Assembly: GCF_021728415.1 (NCBI RefSeq)
Contig: NZ_JAKKDV010000002.1
Location: forward strand, 496,001-560,000
Length of the DNA stretch: 64,000 nucleotides
Direction of reading: 5' to 3'
Source of the DNA: Flaviramulus multivorans
GTDB taxonomy: Bacteria; Bacteroidota; Bacteroidia; Flavobacteriales; Flavobacteriaceae
Shown: positions 17,318-26,677 of the stretch, piece by piece
Layout of the letters: every line of letters begins with the position of its first letter
Numbering within the stretch: position 1 is the first letter of the stretch
Notes under the pieces: model-generated
The model's input: only the letters and a program-made list of their open reading frames with translations
Told to the model about the DNA's origin: nothing
Database searches by the model: none
Made by a program: the position numbers and the translations under genes

Positions 17318-20300
17318 TTAATCTTCAGGTTGAATAGATGAATTTGTTTTAGCTTCTTCAGTTTTTATTTTGCTTAATTCTGCTTTAGCTTCGGAAACAA
17401 CCTCATCAAATTCAACAAAATTTTGAATTACACTTTCAAGTATATAAGTGGCTTGAAATGCATCTTTTAAAGCATAATAATTTTTAGCCATAAGCACCAA
17501 ACCTTTGGCACTGTAATATTTATATCCTGAAAAGTCTTTAGCCAATTTTTGTACTGTATTGTTAGACGCTTCGTACTTCCCTTCTTTATTTTTAAAATAG
17601 GCGTTATAATACAATGCTTCAGCTGCTGTTTCGCCTGTAGCTACTTTTTCAACTTGTACATAGGCAGCTTTAGCCTTAGCTTCATCATTAGTTTTTATTG
17701 CAGATCGAGCAATTATAACATGCGCATCACTCTTTATCTTATTATCAATTTTCGAACTTGCTAATACTTTATCTGCATAGGTAAAGGCATCTTCGTAATT
17801 ATTTAATTGGTAATATGCTTTCATTAAATTTGATTGTGCAAATACCACATTTTGAGGAAAGTTTGCTTCATTTTCAAGTCTGAGCAATAATGGAATCGAT
17901 TGATTCCAGTTTTTCTTCTCTAAATAAAACTGCGATAATCGGGTAAGCGCTTCCTCGGTATATTCGCTTTGTGAAGCCTCAATGATATACTTATAATGAG
18001 GTGCTGCATTCTCCAACAAATCTTTTTTGTAATACAGTTGCGCCACATAGAAATGTGCTTGTAGCGCATGTAAACCTCTAGGGAATTGACTTAAATACCC
18101 ATTAAATTGTTTTATAGCCTTATCTGTATTACCATCTAAGTATTGCTTTTCGGCTGCTTCATATGTTGCATTATCTAACTCTACATCGGTCACTTCAACA
18201 AAATTTAACGTTCTTACCCACGAAGCATACTCATCTACACGTCCTAAATCAATATAAATTAATTTTGCAGTGGCTACTGATTGAACCGCTTCTGGCGAAC
18301 CAGGATAATCTCTAGCAACGGTTTTAAATTTTGCTAAGGCACTTTCGTTTTCACTTGAATTATAATAAACCAATCCTTGACGAAGCAAAGCTTTTGGCAC
18401 AAACGAGCTCATTTTATACTCACTATTTAGTCGATTGTAAATAGCCATTGCCTTATCGGTTTCGTTTGCTTTTACATAGGTATTACCAAGTTCGTACATC
18501 GCATCATCACGTAGTTTTGAACTTGGATAATCTGAAATAAAGTTTTCCAATTCTTTTATCTTTTTTGAAGATTGCCCCGTATATCCAACACTAATAGCCT
18601 TTTGAAATGCTGGATAATCAGAGTCTATTTCGTTTATTTTAATCGCATTTTCATAAGCATTTATAGCACTTTGGTATTCACTAGAAACAAAATGTCCGTC
18701 GCCCAATCGCAAATATGCATCGTTCAGTCTAACCTTATCGCCCCTTTTATTTGAAATATATTGATTGAAGTATTGCGTAGCTTGTCCGTAGTTTTTCAAT
18801 TTAAAGTAGGTATAAGCTAAGTTGTAATTAATATTTTCGTATTCAGGTGTTGAAGACGATTCGGTTTGTTGCTGAAATTGTTTGAAACCAATTAATGCTT
18901 CGTCATAATTTGTTAAATTATAATCGGCTTCGGCTTTCCAAAATGTTGCTCTGGCGGTAAATTTTGGATCTCTCGGCTCTTTTAAAGAAGCATCAAACAA
19001 GGTTTCTGCTTCTAAATAATTACCCTCATTATAAAGTTCTAATCCTCTATAAAATGCCACTTTTTGGTAAGCTACTTTATTTTCAAAACTCTTTTTACCT
19101 TCTAATAATTTAAGCGCCTCTTTATAATTTTTGGACGTAATATAAGAATCGATTAAAAGTGTTTCTATTTCTTCTTTATAACTTGTATTCGGATATTTCT
19201 TTAAATATCCTGCCAGTACTTGAGGAGCAGATTGATACGGATTTCCTATTTCGTAACTAATCTTAGCGTAGTTTAACCAAGCATCTTCTTGAATTTTCAA
19301 ATCGAAATCCATCTCAGAGGCATTTTTAAAAGCGTTTAAAGCTTCTTGCTTCTTGTTTAAATGAATATAGCTTTCTCCTAAATGATAGTAGGCGTTTTGA
19401 GCAATAGAATTATTACCTCCTACGATTTTATTAAATTCAGAAATAGCATTTTCATAATCCTTTTGTTTATAATAGGCATAACCCAATTGGTAATAATCAG
19501 TATTGTTCCATTTAGCTGTTCGGTCTCTATTACCCTTTTTACCTTGATAAGCTTTTAAATAGGTGATAGATGCTTCATACTTTTCCAAATTAAAATAGCT
19601 TTCACCAATTATTTTGGAAAGTTCAGAGACTTCATTCTCATCACTAGAGCTCAACCTAGCTTTTGCTAGCTCAATAGCTTTTTCAAAATTTCCAAGTTTG
19701 AAGTTTAAATCGGCTTGATAATAAGAAAGCTTTTCTTTATATCGTTCTTGGTCGCTAACTTGCTCAAAATACTCATTGGCTTGGTCGTAGTCGTCTCCTT
19801 CATAAGCCATAAAACCCATATAATATTTAGCCTGAGAACCAAACTCTTGGGAATTCTCTACTCTACTTAAATACTTCTTTGCTTCTTTGTATTGCTTCAC
19901 AGAAAAAGCAGAATACCCGTTATTAAAGTTGAATTTTTCTTTCTCCTTTCTTCCTAAGGCATTCTCATCAACTTTATCATACCATTTTCGAGCATAGGCA
20001 TATTTAGAGTTTTCAAAATAATAATCTGCAACATCCACAAAGGCTGTATTTCGTTTTGTGCTCGTTGGGTATTCTTTCACAAAATCTTCTACTAATTGAT
20101 CTGCATTTTGTTGGTTAAGTCTAACCGCACAATTCGCAATGTAATATGTACAATCAGATTGTAAAATCTCTTCTTTAGCCGTTTTTTTTACACTACTAAA
20201 TAAAGATTGAGCCGCAAGGTATTGTTGATTATTGTAAAGCGATAAAGCCTTTTGGTAATCAACTAAATTACTCGTATAAGTGGCAGATTGCTGTGCTAGA

Positions 20301-20356
20301 ATATGAAAGCAAAAACATATGGCCACCAAAAAGGAAACAATATTTTTATTACTCAT
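17318..20356 (-). CDS. Large exported TPR protein
   Basis: About 1012 residues from the ATG at 20356, with a signal peptide (MSNKNIVSFLVAICFCFHILAQQ). The rest is nearly all tetratricopeptide repeats: blocks such as YYQLGYAYYKQKDYENAISEF and YHLGESYIHLNKKQEALNAF recur about every 34 to 40 residues. TPR arrays hold protein partners; with the barrel immediately downstream, an outer-membrane transport or assembly role is inferred. The open frame reaches 20419, but a TATCTTTG -7 box at 20384-20391 lies inside that extension, supporting 20356. It is divergent from ftsE. Confidence 0.85.
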   Translation of the reverse strand: MSNKNIVSFLVAICFCFHILAQQSATYTSNLVDYQKALSLYNNQQYLAAQSLFSSVKKTAKEEILQSDCTYYIANCAVRLNQQNADQLVEDFVKEYPTSTKRNTAFVDVADYYFENSKYAYARKWYDKVDENALGRKEKEKFNFNNGYSAFSVKQYKEAKKYLSRVENSQEFGSQAKYYMGFMAYEGDDYDQANEYFEQVSDQERYKEKLSYYQADLNFKLGNFEKAIELAKARLSSSDENEVSELSKIIGESYFNLEKYEASITYLKAYQGKKGNRDRTAKWNNTDYYQLGYAYYKQKDYENAISEFNKIVGGNNSIAQNAYYHLGESYIHLNKKQEALNAFKNASEMDFDLKIQEDAWLNYAKISYEIGNPYQSAPQVLAGYLKKYPNTSYKEEIETLLIDSYITSKNYKEALKLLEGKKSFENKVAYQKVAFYRGLELYNEGNYLEAETLFDASLKEPRDPKFTARATFWKAEADYNLTNYDEALIGFKQFQQQTESSSTPEYENINYNLAYTYFKLKNYGQATQYFNQYISNKRGDKVRLNDAYLRLGDGHFVSSEYQSAINAYENAIKINEIDSDYPAFQKAISVGYTGQSSKKIKELENFISDYPSSKLRDDAMYELGNTYVKANETDKAMAIYNRLNSEYKMSSFVPKALLRQGLVYYNSSENESALAKFKTVARDYPGSPEAVQSVATAKLIYIDLGRVDEYASWVRTLNFVEVTDVELDNATYEAAEKQYLDGNTDKAIKQFNGYLSQFPRGLHALQAHFYVAQLYYKKDLLENAAPHYKYIIEASQSEYTEEALTRLSQFYLEKKNWNQSIPLLLRLENEANFPQNVVFAQSNLMKAYYQLNNYEDAFTYADKVLASSKIDNKIKSDAHVIIARSAIKTNDEAKAKAAYVQVEKVATGETAAEALYYNAYFKNKEGKYEASNNTVQKLAKDFSGYKYYSAKGLVLMAKNYYALKDAFQATYILESVIQNFVEFDEVVSEAKAELSKIKTEEAKTNSSIQPED

Positions 20357-20383
20357 TAATGATTCGTTTTTTAATTTGATGTT

Positions 20384-20391
20384 CAAAGATA
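20384..20391 (-). promoter_or_regulatory. -7 box (TATCTTTG) for the TPR-barrel transcript
   Basis: The minus strand reads TATCTTTG, an exact TAnnTTTG match, 27 nt upstream of the ATG at 20356. A TTG-containing stretch lies about 20 nt further upstream at the -33 position but is imperfect. Confidence 0.5.
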
Positions 20392-20552
20392 ATTTAATAT
20401 AATCCCTATAACGCAACAATCGTGCTATAATTATAAACCTAGTTATTAAATGTTAAATTACTATTGAAAATAAAGCAAACTTTTAATCGTTACCTTTTAA
20501 GATTTAACTTTTTAGTAATACATTTACAACTCTTAAAAAACTCATTTTCTTT

Positions 20553-21236
20553 ATGTCGAACCCCATTTTGCAATTAAAAGATGCTGCTATTTATCAAGGT
20601 GATAGCCTTGTACTTTCAAATGTTAATGTAGAAGTAAATAAAGGCGATTTTGTATACCTAATTGGTAAAACTGGTACTGGTAAAAGTAGTTTTATGAAAA
20701 CACTTTATGGTGATTTACCTTTAGTTGAAGGTGAAGGACACATTGTGGATTTCAACTTAAAATCGCTTACAGATAATGAAATACCTTTTTTAAGAAGAAA
20801 ATTAGGTGTTGTATTTCAAGATTTTAAATTGTTAACCGATAGAACCATTAACGATAACTTACTATTTGTTTTAAAGGCTACAGGTTGGAAAGATAAAACC
20901 GAGATGGATAAACGGGTTGAGGAAGTTTTGGCAAAGGTTGATATGAAAACCAAAGGTTTTAAATATCCGCATGAGCTTTCCGGTGGTGAACAACAACGTG
21001 TGGCCATTGCACGAGCTTTACTAAATAACCCAGAACTTATACTAGCCGATGAACCCACTGGTAATTTAGACCCTCAAACCAGTGTAGAAGTTATGGAGGT
21101 TTTACAGGAAATAAACAAGAATGGTAACACCATTTTAATGGCTACTCATGATTATGCCCTTTTGCTTAAATACCCTAGCAAAACATTAAAGTGTGACGAA
21201 AATCAGGTGTATGAAGTGGTGCAGCGAAAGGGTTAA
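20553..21236 (+). CDS. ftsE: Cell division ATP-binding protein FtsE
   Basis: 227 residues with a full ABC ATPase set: Walker [11 protein letters not shown]-loop VVFQDFKLL, signature [15 protein letters not shown], Walker [14 protein letters not shown] and H-loop ATHD. The close fit to FtsE/LolD, with the short 227-residue length and the PTGNLDP form, supports FtsE, which with FtsX controls peptidoglycan hydrolysis at the septum. ftsX is not adjacent. The next gene, a glycosyltransferase, starts 2 bp after the stop, an uncommon partner. Confidence 0.82.
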   Translation: MSNPILQLKDAAIYQGDSLVLSNVNVEVNKGDFVYLIGKTGTGKSSFMKTLYGDLPLVEGEGHIVDFNLKSLTDNEIPFLRRKLGVVFQDFKLLTDRTINDNLLFVLKATGWKDKTEMDKRVEEVLAKVDMKTKGFKYPHELSGGEQQRVAIARALLNNPELILADEPTGNLDPQTSVEVMEVLQEINKNGNTILMATHDYALLLKYPSKTLKCDENQVYEVVQRKG

Positions 21237-21238
21237 AG

Positions 21239-22090
21239 ATGCTTTCAATTTTAATTCCAACATATAAATATAACGCTTACCCTCTTGCGCAAGAATTAAA
21301 TAAACAGTGTAATGAATGCGACATTACATTTGAAATTCTTGTTTATGACGATGGATCTAAGTCATCCATAAATACATCGAACAAAAACATTAACCTTTTA
21401 AAAGATTGCTTTTATAAAGAATTACCAAATAATATTGGGCGAAGTGCTATTAGAAATTTGTTAGCTAAAAATGCTCAATTCGACAATCTATTGTTTATAG
21501 ATGCTGGAACATTTCCAGAAAATGCTGATTTTATTAAATCCTATTTATTACACATTGATAAAAAGGTAATAAATGGAGGCATGACATACAGGAAGGAGAT
21601 TCCAAAGAAACCTTATAAACTTAGATGGTTGATAACTAAAAAAAGGGAATCTAAGAGTTTGTGTTCGTCAAACTTCTTAATTAAGAAATTTATTTTCTAT
21701 AACAATCCTTTTGATGAATCTATTTTAAAATACGGCTATGAAGACGTTACTTTTTTTAAGAATTTAATTAAAAATAACATTGAAATCACTACTATTAAAA
21801 ATAGCGTAATTCATGATTCCGAAGATTCAGCAAACACATTTATTGAAAAAACAGAATTAGCAATGCAAAACCTAGCTATCTTAGCAAATAGAGGAATATT
21901 AGATAAATACGATTCAAAAATATATAAGTACTACCTATTTATATTAAACTTTCGTTTAACAATGTTAATCAATTCAACATTTAAGCTATTTAAAAATTTA
22001 CTAAAGCTTAATTTTAACTCATCATATCCCCTTTTGTTCTTATACGATTTTTACCGTTTGGGTTATTTTTGTACAATAAATAAAAACTAA
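21239..22090 (+). CDS. GT2 family glycosyltransferase
   Basis: 283 residues with an A-fold GT start MLSILIPTYKYNAYPLAQEL and the nucleotide-binding EILVYDDGS, then NIGRSAIRN and LLFIDAGTF, where the DxD is replaced by DAG. The C-terminal part (YGYEDVTFFKNL) holds a conserved ED. It transfers a sugar from an NDP donor, presumably to a surface glycan. The missing DxD may alter metal use. It overlaps the next GT2 gene by 1 bp. Confidence 0.8.
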   Translation: MLSILIPTYKYNAYPLAQELNKQCNECDITFEILVYDDGSKSSINTSNKNINLLKDCFYKELPNNIGRSAIRNLLAKNAQFDNLLFIDAGTFPENADFIKSYLLHIDKKVINGGMTYRKEIPKKPYKLRWLITKKRESKSLCSSNFLIKKFIFYNNPFDESILKYGYEDVTFFKNLIKNNIEITTIKNSVIHDSEDSANTFIEKTELAMQNLAILANRGILDKYDSKIYKYYLFILNFRLTMLINSTFKLFKNLLKLNFNSSYPLLFLYDFYRLGYFCTINKN

Positions 22091-23031
22091 TGGCCATTTT
22101 TTCCGTTATCATACCATTATATAACAAAGAAAGTTACATCGAGGCAACTCTTAATAGTATCCTAAATCAAACATTTGATGATTTTGAAATAATTATTGTT
22201 GACGATGGAAGTACAGATAACAGCTTAAACGTGGTTAAATCCATAAAAAGTTCGAAAATCACCATTTTTGAACAAAAAAATCAAGGTGCTTCTGTCGCTA
22301 GAAATTTTGGTGTGAAACAAGCCAAGTCAAAATATATTGCACTGATAGATGCAGATGATATTTGGTATCCTAATCATTTGTTTGAATTAAAGAAACAAAT
22401 AGATTTATTTCCTAATGTTGGACTTTACTGTAATAATTATGTGGTTTTTCACGATGAAAATTTTTGTAAAAAGGCAACTTTCAATTTTAGATATAATACC
22501 GAATGTTTAGTAATAGAAGATTATTTTAAAGCGAGCTTAATAAATTCTGTCGCATGGACATCGGCAATTGGTTTTTCAAAAGAAGCATTTAAAACTTTAG
22601 GAGGCTTCAATACAAATTATAAAACAGCACAAGATTTAGATTTATGGATTCGGTTTGCATTAAATTATGAGGTGAGCTTCAATCCAACAGTAACTATGAG
22701 ATACAATTTTTATGTTGACAATAGCTTATCAAAAAAAGAGAAAGACTATAATTATATAAGATACGATTTTATAAACAGTTATAATAAAGAAGAATTAAGT
22801 AATCCTTCATTAAAAAAATACTTAGATATTAATAGATATGCGCTTGTTTTACGTTGCAAAATGACCAATGATAAGGAATTATATAAAAAATTACAAAAGG
22901 AAATAGATTATAGTAATTTAAATGTAAAACAGAAACTTTTAATAAGGTTTCCAAAGATGCTACTTAAATATATTAAGAAGTTTCAGGACTTTTTAAAAAT
23001 AAGAAAAATTTACCTTACAGCATATTCTTAG
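22090..23031 (+). CDS. GT2 family glycosyltransferase
   Basis: 313 residues. Typical GT2 motifs are SVIIPLYNKESYIEATLNSIL, IIIVDDGSTDNS and the metal-binding IALIDADDIWYPNH (DAD). A later segment TAQDLDLWIRFALN holds the acceptor-base region (DLDLW). It is likely cytosolic, adding a sugar to a lipid-linked glycan. It ends the ftsE-GT-GT operon, and the next gene is convergent. Confidence 0.88.
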   Translation: MAIFSVIIPLYNKESYIEATLNSILNQTFDDFEIIIVDDGSTDNSLNVVKSIKSSKITIFEQKNQGASVARNFGVKQAKSKYIALIDADDIWYPNHLFELKKQIDLFPNVGLYCNNYVVFHDENFCKKATFNFRYNTECLVIEDYFKASLINSVAWTSAIGFSKEAFKTLGGFNTNYKTAQDLDLWIRFALNYEVSFNPTVTMRYNFYVDNSLSKKEKDYNYIRYDFINSYNKEELSNPSLKKYLDINRYALVLRCKMTNDKELYKKLQKEIDYSNLNVKQKLLIRFPKMLLKYIKKFQDFLKIRKIYLTAYS

Positions 23032-23054
23032 CTTACCAATAAAACCTGATTATT

Positions 23055-24128
23055 CTAAACTAAAAGTTTTTCCCATTCTTTAGAAATATTTTCAATTGAA
23101 AATTTATTTATACTAGACTTGGCATTTTTTTTACAATTATGATATAATTCTTTATCTAATACAAAGGAATCAAATGCTTTTGCTAAGGCTTCTGGGTTAT
23201 GATTTTCGACCAACAAACCATTATTTTCATGTTTTATAATTTCCTTTGGTCCAGATTTACAATCAACTGAAATTACTGGTGTCTCGCATGCCAAGGACTC
23301 AATTAAAACCATGGGAAAACCTTCATGTCTACTAGTTAAAGTTGTAAAAAGAGCCTTCTTAACAAATGGAAATGGATTCTTTATATATGAAGTGAGAATC
23401 ACATCATTTTCAAGCTGGAATTCACTAATTTTTTCTTTTAATAAAAAAGTATCTTTCCCATCTCCTACTATTTTTAGCTTTATATTATTCTGCCAAAGGA
23501 CCGATTTTTTATATGCATTAAGTAGTAAAGTTAAATTTTTTACACTTTCTTCAATTCTACCATAAAATAGTATATAGTTCTCTTTAACTTCAATAGCTTC
23601 ATTTACATTTCGTTGTATCCTACTTAAATCAATTGGGTTATATATCTGAACACAATTCTTGAACTTATATTTATTTATAACTGTATTAAGAATTGCATTG
23701 CTTACCGCTACTATTTTATAATTGTTGTTATAAATTAGTTTTGCTAAAAATACAGATTTAGGTAAGTAATTTTTAAGATAATGACTATGTACTATTGATA
23801 TTATCTTTTTTGCTTTAAATATATAACGATATAGAAAAAATTCTTTTAAAAATTGACTTCTCGTGCGATTATCTATTATATAATCGAAGTCATGAAGTCT
23901 AAAATATTTTTTTAAAATTTTGATCTTTTTTAAAGTAGAATTACTCCCTTCTAATGTTTGTTCTAAATTAAACAAGGACCCAGAAAATTCGTAATCAACA
24001 AAATCTTTCGTAGTAACTATATGAACTTCATGACCTAATCGGTCTAAAACTTTAGAAAGTGAGGCACAAAACCGCTGTGCTCCACCATTAGCCAAAGAAG
24101 TTGTGATTAAACAAATTTTTTTCGACAT
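23055..24128 (-). CDS. GT4 family glycosyltransferase (GT-B fold)
   Basis: 357 residues with a GT-B start KICLITTSLANGGAQRFCASLS (GGAxR motif) and the C-terminal GT4 motif SRHEGFPMVLIESLACETPVIS, whose EGFPMVLIE binds the NDP-sugar phosphates. It joins a sugar to a growing cell-surface glycan on the cytosolic face. It is the last gene of the minus-strand surface-glycan run and lies 10 bp after the GT2 gene. Confidence 0.88.
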   Translation of the reverse strand: MSKKICLITTSLANGGAQRFCASLSKVLDRLGHEVHIVTTKDFVDYEFSGSLFNLEQTLEGSNSTLKKIKILKKYFRLHDFDYIIDNRTRSQFLKEFFLYRYIFKAKKIISIVHSHYLKNYLPKSVFLAKLIYNNNYKIVAVSNAILNTVINKYKFKNCVQIYNPIDLSRIQRNVNEAIEVKENYILFYGRIEESVKNLTLLLNAYKKSVLWQNNIKLKIVGDGKDTFLLKEKISEFQLENDVILTSYIKNPFPFVKKALFTTLTSRHEGFPMVLIESLACETPVISVDCKSGPKEIIKHENNGLLVENHNPEALAKAFDSFVLDKELYHNCKKNAKSSINKFSIENISKEWEKLLV

Positions 24129-24138
24129 TGCCTAATAA

Positions 24139-25254
24139 TTATATTTCTTCTTTTAAACCCAAAATACTAAAAAAGAAGCTAAATAAAATTAACTGTATTC
24201 CCATTGCAGCAATTGTCGTAGCGGGAACCATAGTATTTAATATATGTTCAAGGGTCGTGTCTTCATGTAAAACAAAAAAAGATAATACTACTCCTAAAGC
24301 AACTAAAAGGAACCCTAATAACAAACCTCTTTCTAAAGTAAAATATAAAAACAATTTATTATAACTTTCCTTTCTTGGTATTAAACCATGATTTGTGGCA
24401 TAAATTTTTGTTAAAGCATAGAAAACAACAAATTGAAAGCTTATCAATAACAATCCAGAAAATAATGGTATATATTTTTCAGATATTAACTCGTTTGAAA
24501 ATAGTGTTGTTAATGTTCCCGCTAAACCTAATAACATAAAAAATATTCCAGGAATAAGAAATAACCATTTGGGACTGTAAAGCAATAAAAATCTTAAATG
24601 TCGCCAACCATCTGGAAAGGTTCGAAGATGAGCTTTTCTAGACCTACCTGATGGGTAAACTGTTGTAGGTACTTCTGTTATTTTTAAATTTAACAAGGAC
24701 GCTTTAACAATTACTTCTGATGCAAACTCCATTCCAGGGGTTGTTAAATTCATTTTATTGAAAGCTTCTCTAGTAAAGGCTCTTAGACCACAATGAAAGT
24801 CACCTATATTAGTTTTAAAAAATAAATTGCCAATAAAAGTAAGCACCGGGTTACCAATATAACGATGTAAAAAAGGCATAGATTCTGATAGTTTTTTTCC
24901 TTGAAATCTATTTCCAATAACGAGATCAAACCCTTCTTCTAATTTTTTTACAAAGGGCAATAAATTTAAAATATCATGGCTATCATCTGTATCTGCAGTG
25001 ATAATATATTTTCCTTTTGAATAATTAATTGCTCCTATGGATGCATTTCCATAGCCTTTATTTTCAATATTTACAACTATCGCACCTAATCTTTTAGCAA
25101 TTTCTTGAGAGCCATCTGTACTGCCATTATCACCAATAACAACTTCACCCTGTATGTTATTGTCTGACAGGAAACTCTTTGCTTTATTAATACAAAAGCT
25201 TATTGTTTCAGCCTCATTCAAACAGGGCATTACAATAGACAATTCAATTTTCAT
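24139..25254 (-). CDS. GT2 polyprenyl-phosphate-type glycosyltransferase
   Basis: 371 residues. The first 230 form a DPM1/GtrB-like GT2 domain with IELSIVMPCLNEAET, GDNGSTDGS, ADTDDSHD and CGLRAFTR. The remainder contains four hydrophobic helices. Such proteins move a sugar from NDP onto undecaprenyl-phosphate at the membrane. It overlaps the upstream membrane-protein gene by 11 bp (25244-25254), a sign of translational coupling. This arrangement suggests that the polytopic partner uses the lipid-linked sugar. Confidence 0.87.
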   Translation of the reverse strand: MKIELSIVMPCLNEAETISFCINKAKSFLSDNNIQGEVVIGDNGSTDGSQEIAKRLGAIVVNIENKGYGNASIGAINYSKGKYIITADTDDSHDILNLLPFVKKLEEGFDLVIGNRFQGKKLSESMPFLHRYIGNPVLTFIGNLFFKTNIGDFHCGLRAFTREAFNKMNLTTPGMEFASEVIVKASLLNLKITEVPTTVYPSGRSRKAHLRTFPDGWRHLRFLLLYSPKWLFLIPGIFFMLLGLAGTLTTLFSNELISEKYIPLFSGLLLISFQFVVFYALTKIYATNHGLIPRKESYNKLFLYFTLERGLLLGFLLVALGVVLSFFVLHEDTTLEHILNTMVPATTIAAMGIQLILFSFFFSILGLKEEI

Positions 25255-26548
25255 TACTTAATTTAAGGTTTAAAATTTCGTTTATAAACAAAATAACTAT
25301 GGCAAAAATCAACCAATCAAAATAAAAAACATAACGCTTGACTGAGTGCATAGGTATAGCTATGAGTACATTGTTTGCAAACATAAGTAATATACCTAAA
25401 ACAATGAATTTACTTAAAGAATCCTTATTCTTATATAAAAAAATAATACCATAAAATAATAATATTAAAAATAACAACATTTGCTTTGCACTAACAAATG
25501 AGTTTACTAAGTTTTTTAAAAACAATTTAAACCAATCTTGAAAATTATTTTTTATAAGAGGAAACAACATTTTTGAACACAGATTGTTTAATTTTATGTT
25601 TTGCTCTTCAAAACTAAGTTTCTCATTTTCATAAAATCCTAATCCAAGTTTATATATTCTTTTATTGCATATATTTGAGAAATTTTGATGGTAAAATTGA
25701 TAATCATGTTTTAAAAGTTTATCATCAAGTTGATTTCTTAATAGTTTTGAGTTTTTTAAACTCGAATATATTGTTTTAAAATACTGTTGCTCCTCTGGGT
25801 CTTTAAACAAGTCCGCATCTGCTTCATTTGACACAAAAAATGGTGAGGTTATTAAATGAACATAATTCATGGTATTATTTACAAAATAACCAAAAACAAT
25901 CTTATTATACACTCTTTCAGATAAACTAGTAATTAACGGTAATACAACAATAACAATTAAAACTGGTATACTTTTTAAGCCTTTTTTATCTTTAAAAACA
26001 ACATATAGAGCTATCAAAAGTAAAACTGGAACAAAAGCTAAAAACTGCCCTCTAGTTAAAATTAAAATTATTAGTATAAAACTTAATCTATAAGCACATT
26101 TTAAGTCCGTAGTAACAAACATTTTTAAGGCGTACCTAAAAAACACTAAAAAAATTGGGTAAGTAATTGCTTCCGATAAAATTGCACTCCCTAAAAAATG
26201 CAAATAGATACACGGAGCAATCATAATTAGTTGTAAAATAAGTGCTCCAATAAAATGTATTTTAAATAGCGATTTAAGATATCTTAATAAAAAATCAATC
26301 CCTAAAATAATGATAATATATTGAGTTATTACTAAAGGTATTTCAAAATTACTATTAAATATCCAGACAAATGCTTTTAAAAATAAACAATAAATTGGCG
26401 AATGGTTAAACGCCATATCCAAAAAAGTATAACTATCCGGGTAGTATATAGCTCCTCGAGATATTACAATTACTCCTACTGCTAGATATATAACTAGTTT
26501 TGCATAGTTGTAAAGTCTTAAGTTTTTAATTTTTTTTAAAAATTCCAT
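25244..26548 (-). CDS. Polytopic membrane protein, possible GT-C glycosyltransferase
   Basis: 434 residues with about ten or eleven hydrophobic segments and a larger soluble loop at about residues 225-340. The topology and coupling to a polyprenyl-phosphate glycosyltransferase are those of GT-C enzymes that take the sugar from the lipid carrier on the periplasmic side. I see no clear DxD or EE motif in the first loop, so the assignment is inference from topology and context. It lies 129 bp downstream of the EptA-like gene. Confidence 0.6.
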   Translation of the reverse strand: MEFLKKIKNLRLYNYAKLVIYLAVGVIVISRGAIYYPDSYTFLDMAFNHSPIYCLFLKAFVWIFNSNFEIPLVITQYIIIILGIDFLLRYLKSLFKIHFIGALILQLIMIAPCIYLHFLGSAILSEAITYPIFLVFFRYALKMFVTTDLKCAYRLSFILIILILTRGQFLAFVPVLLLIALYVVFKDKKGLKSIPVLIVIVVLPLITSLSERVYNKIVFGYFVNNTMNYVHLITSPFFVSNEADADLFKDPEEQQYFKTIYSSLKNSKLLRNQLDDKLLKHDYQFYHQNFSNICNKRIYKLGLGFYENEKLSFEEQNIKLNNLCSKMLFPLIKNNFQDWFKLFLKNLVNSFVSAKQMLLFLILLFYGIIFLYKNKDSLSKFIVLGILLMFANNVLIAIPMHSVKRYVFYFDWLIFAIVILFINEILNLKLSNEN

Positions 26549-26677
26549 AATGATTAATAGCTACTATATAATTTGATTCCTAAGTTATAACCAACAAAAA
26601 TTTAATAACTTTAATTTAAATAATTTAACAGTTTTATTTTTCAAAACCTCTAATTAGAATTTTATTTGTGGTCCAAG

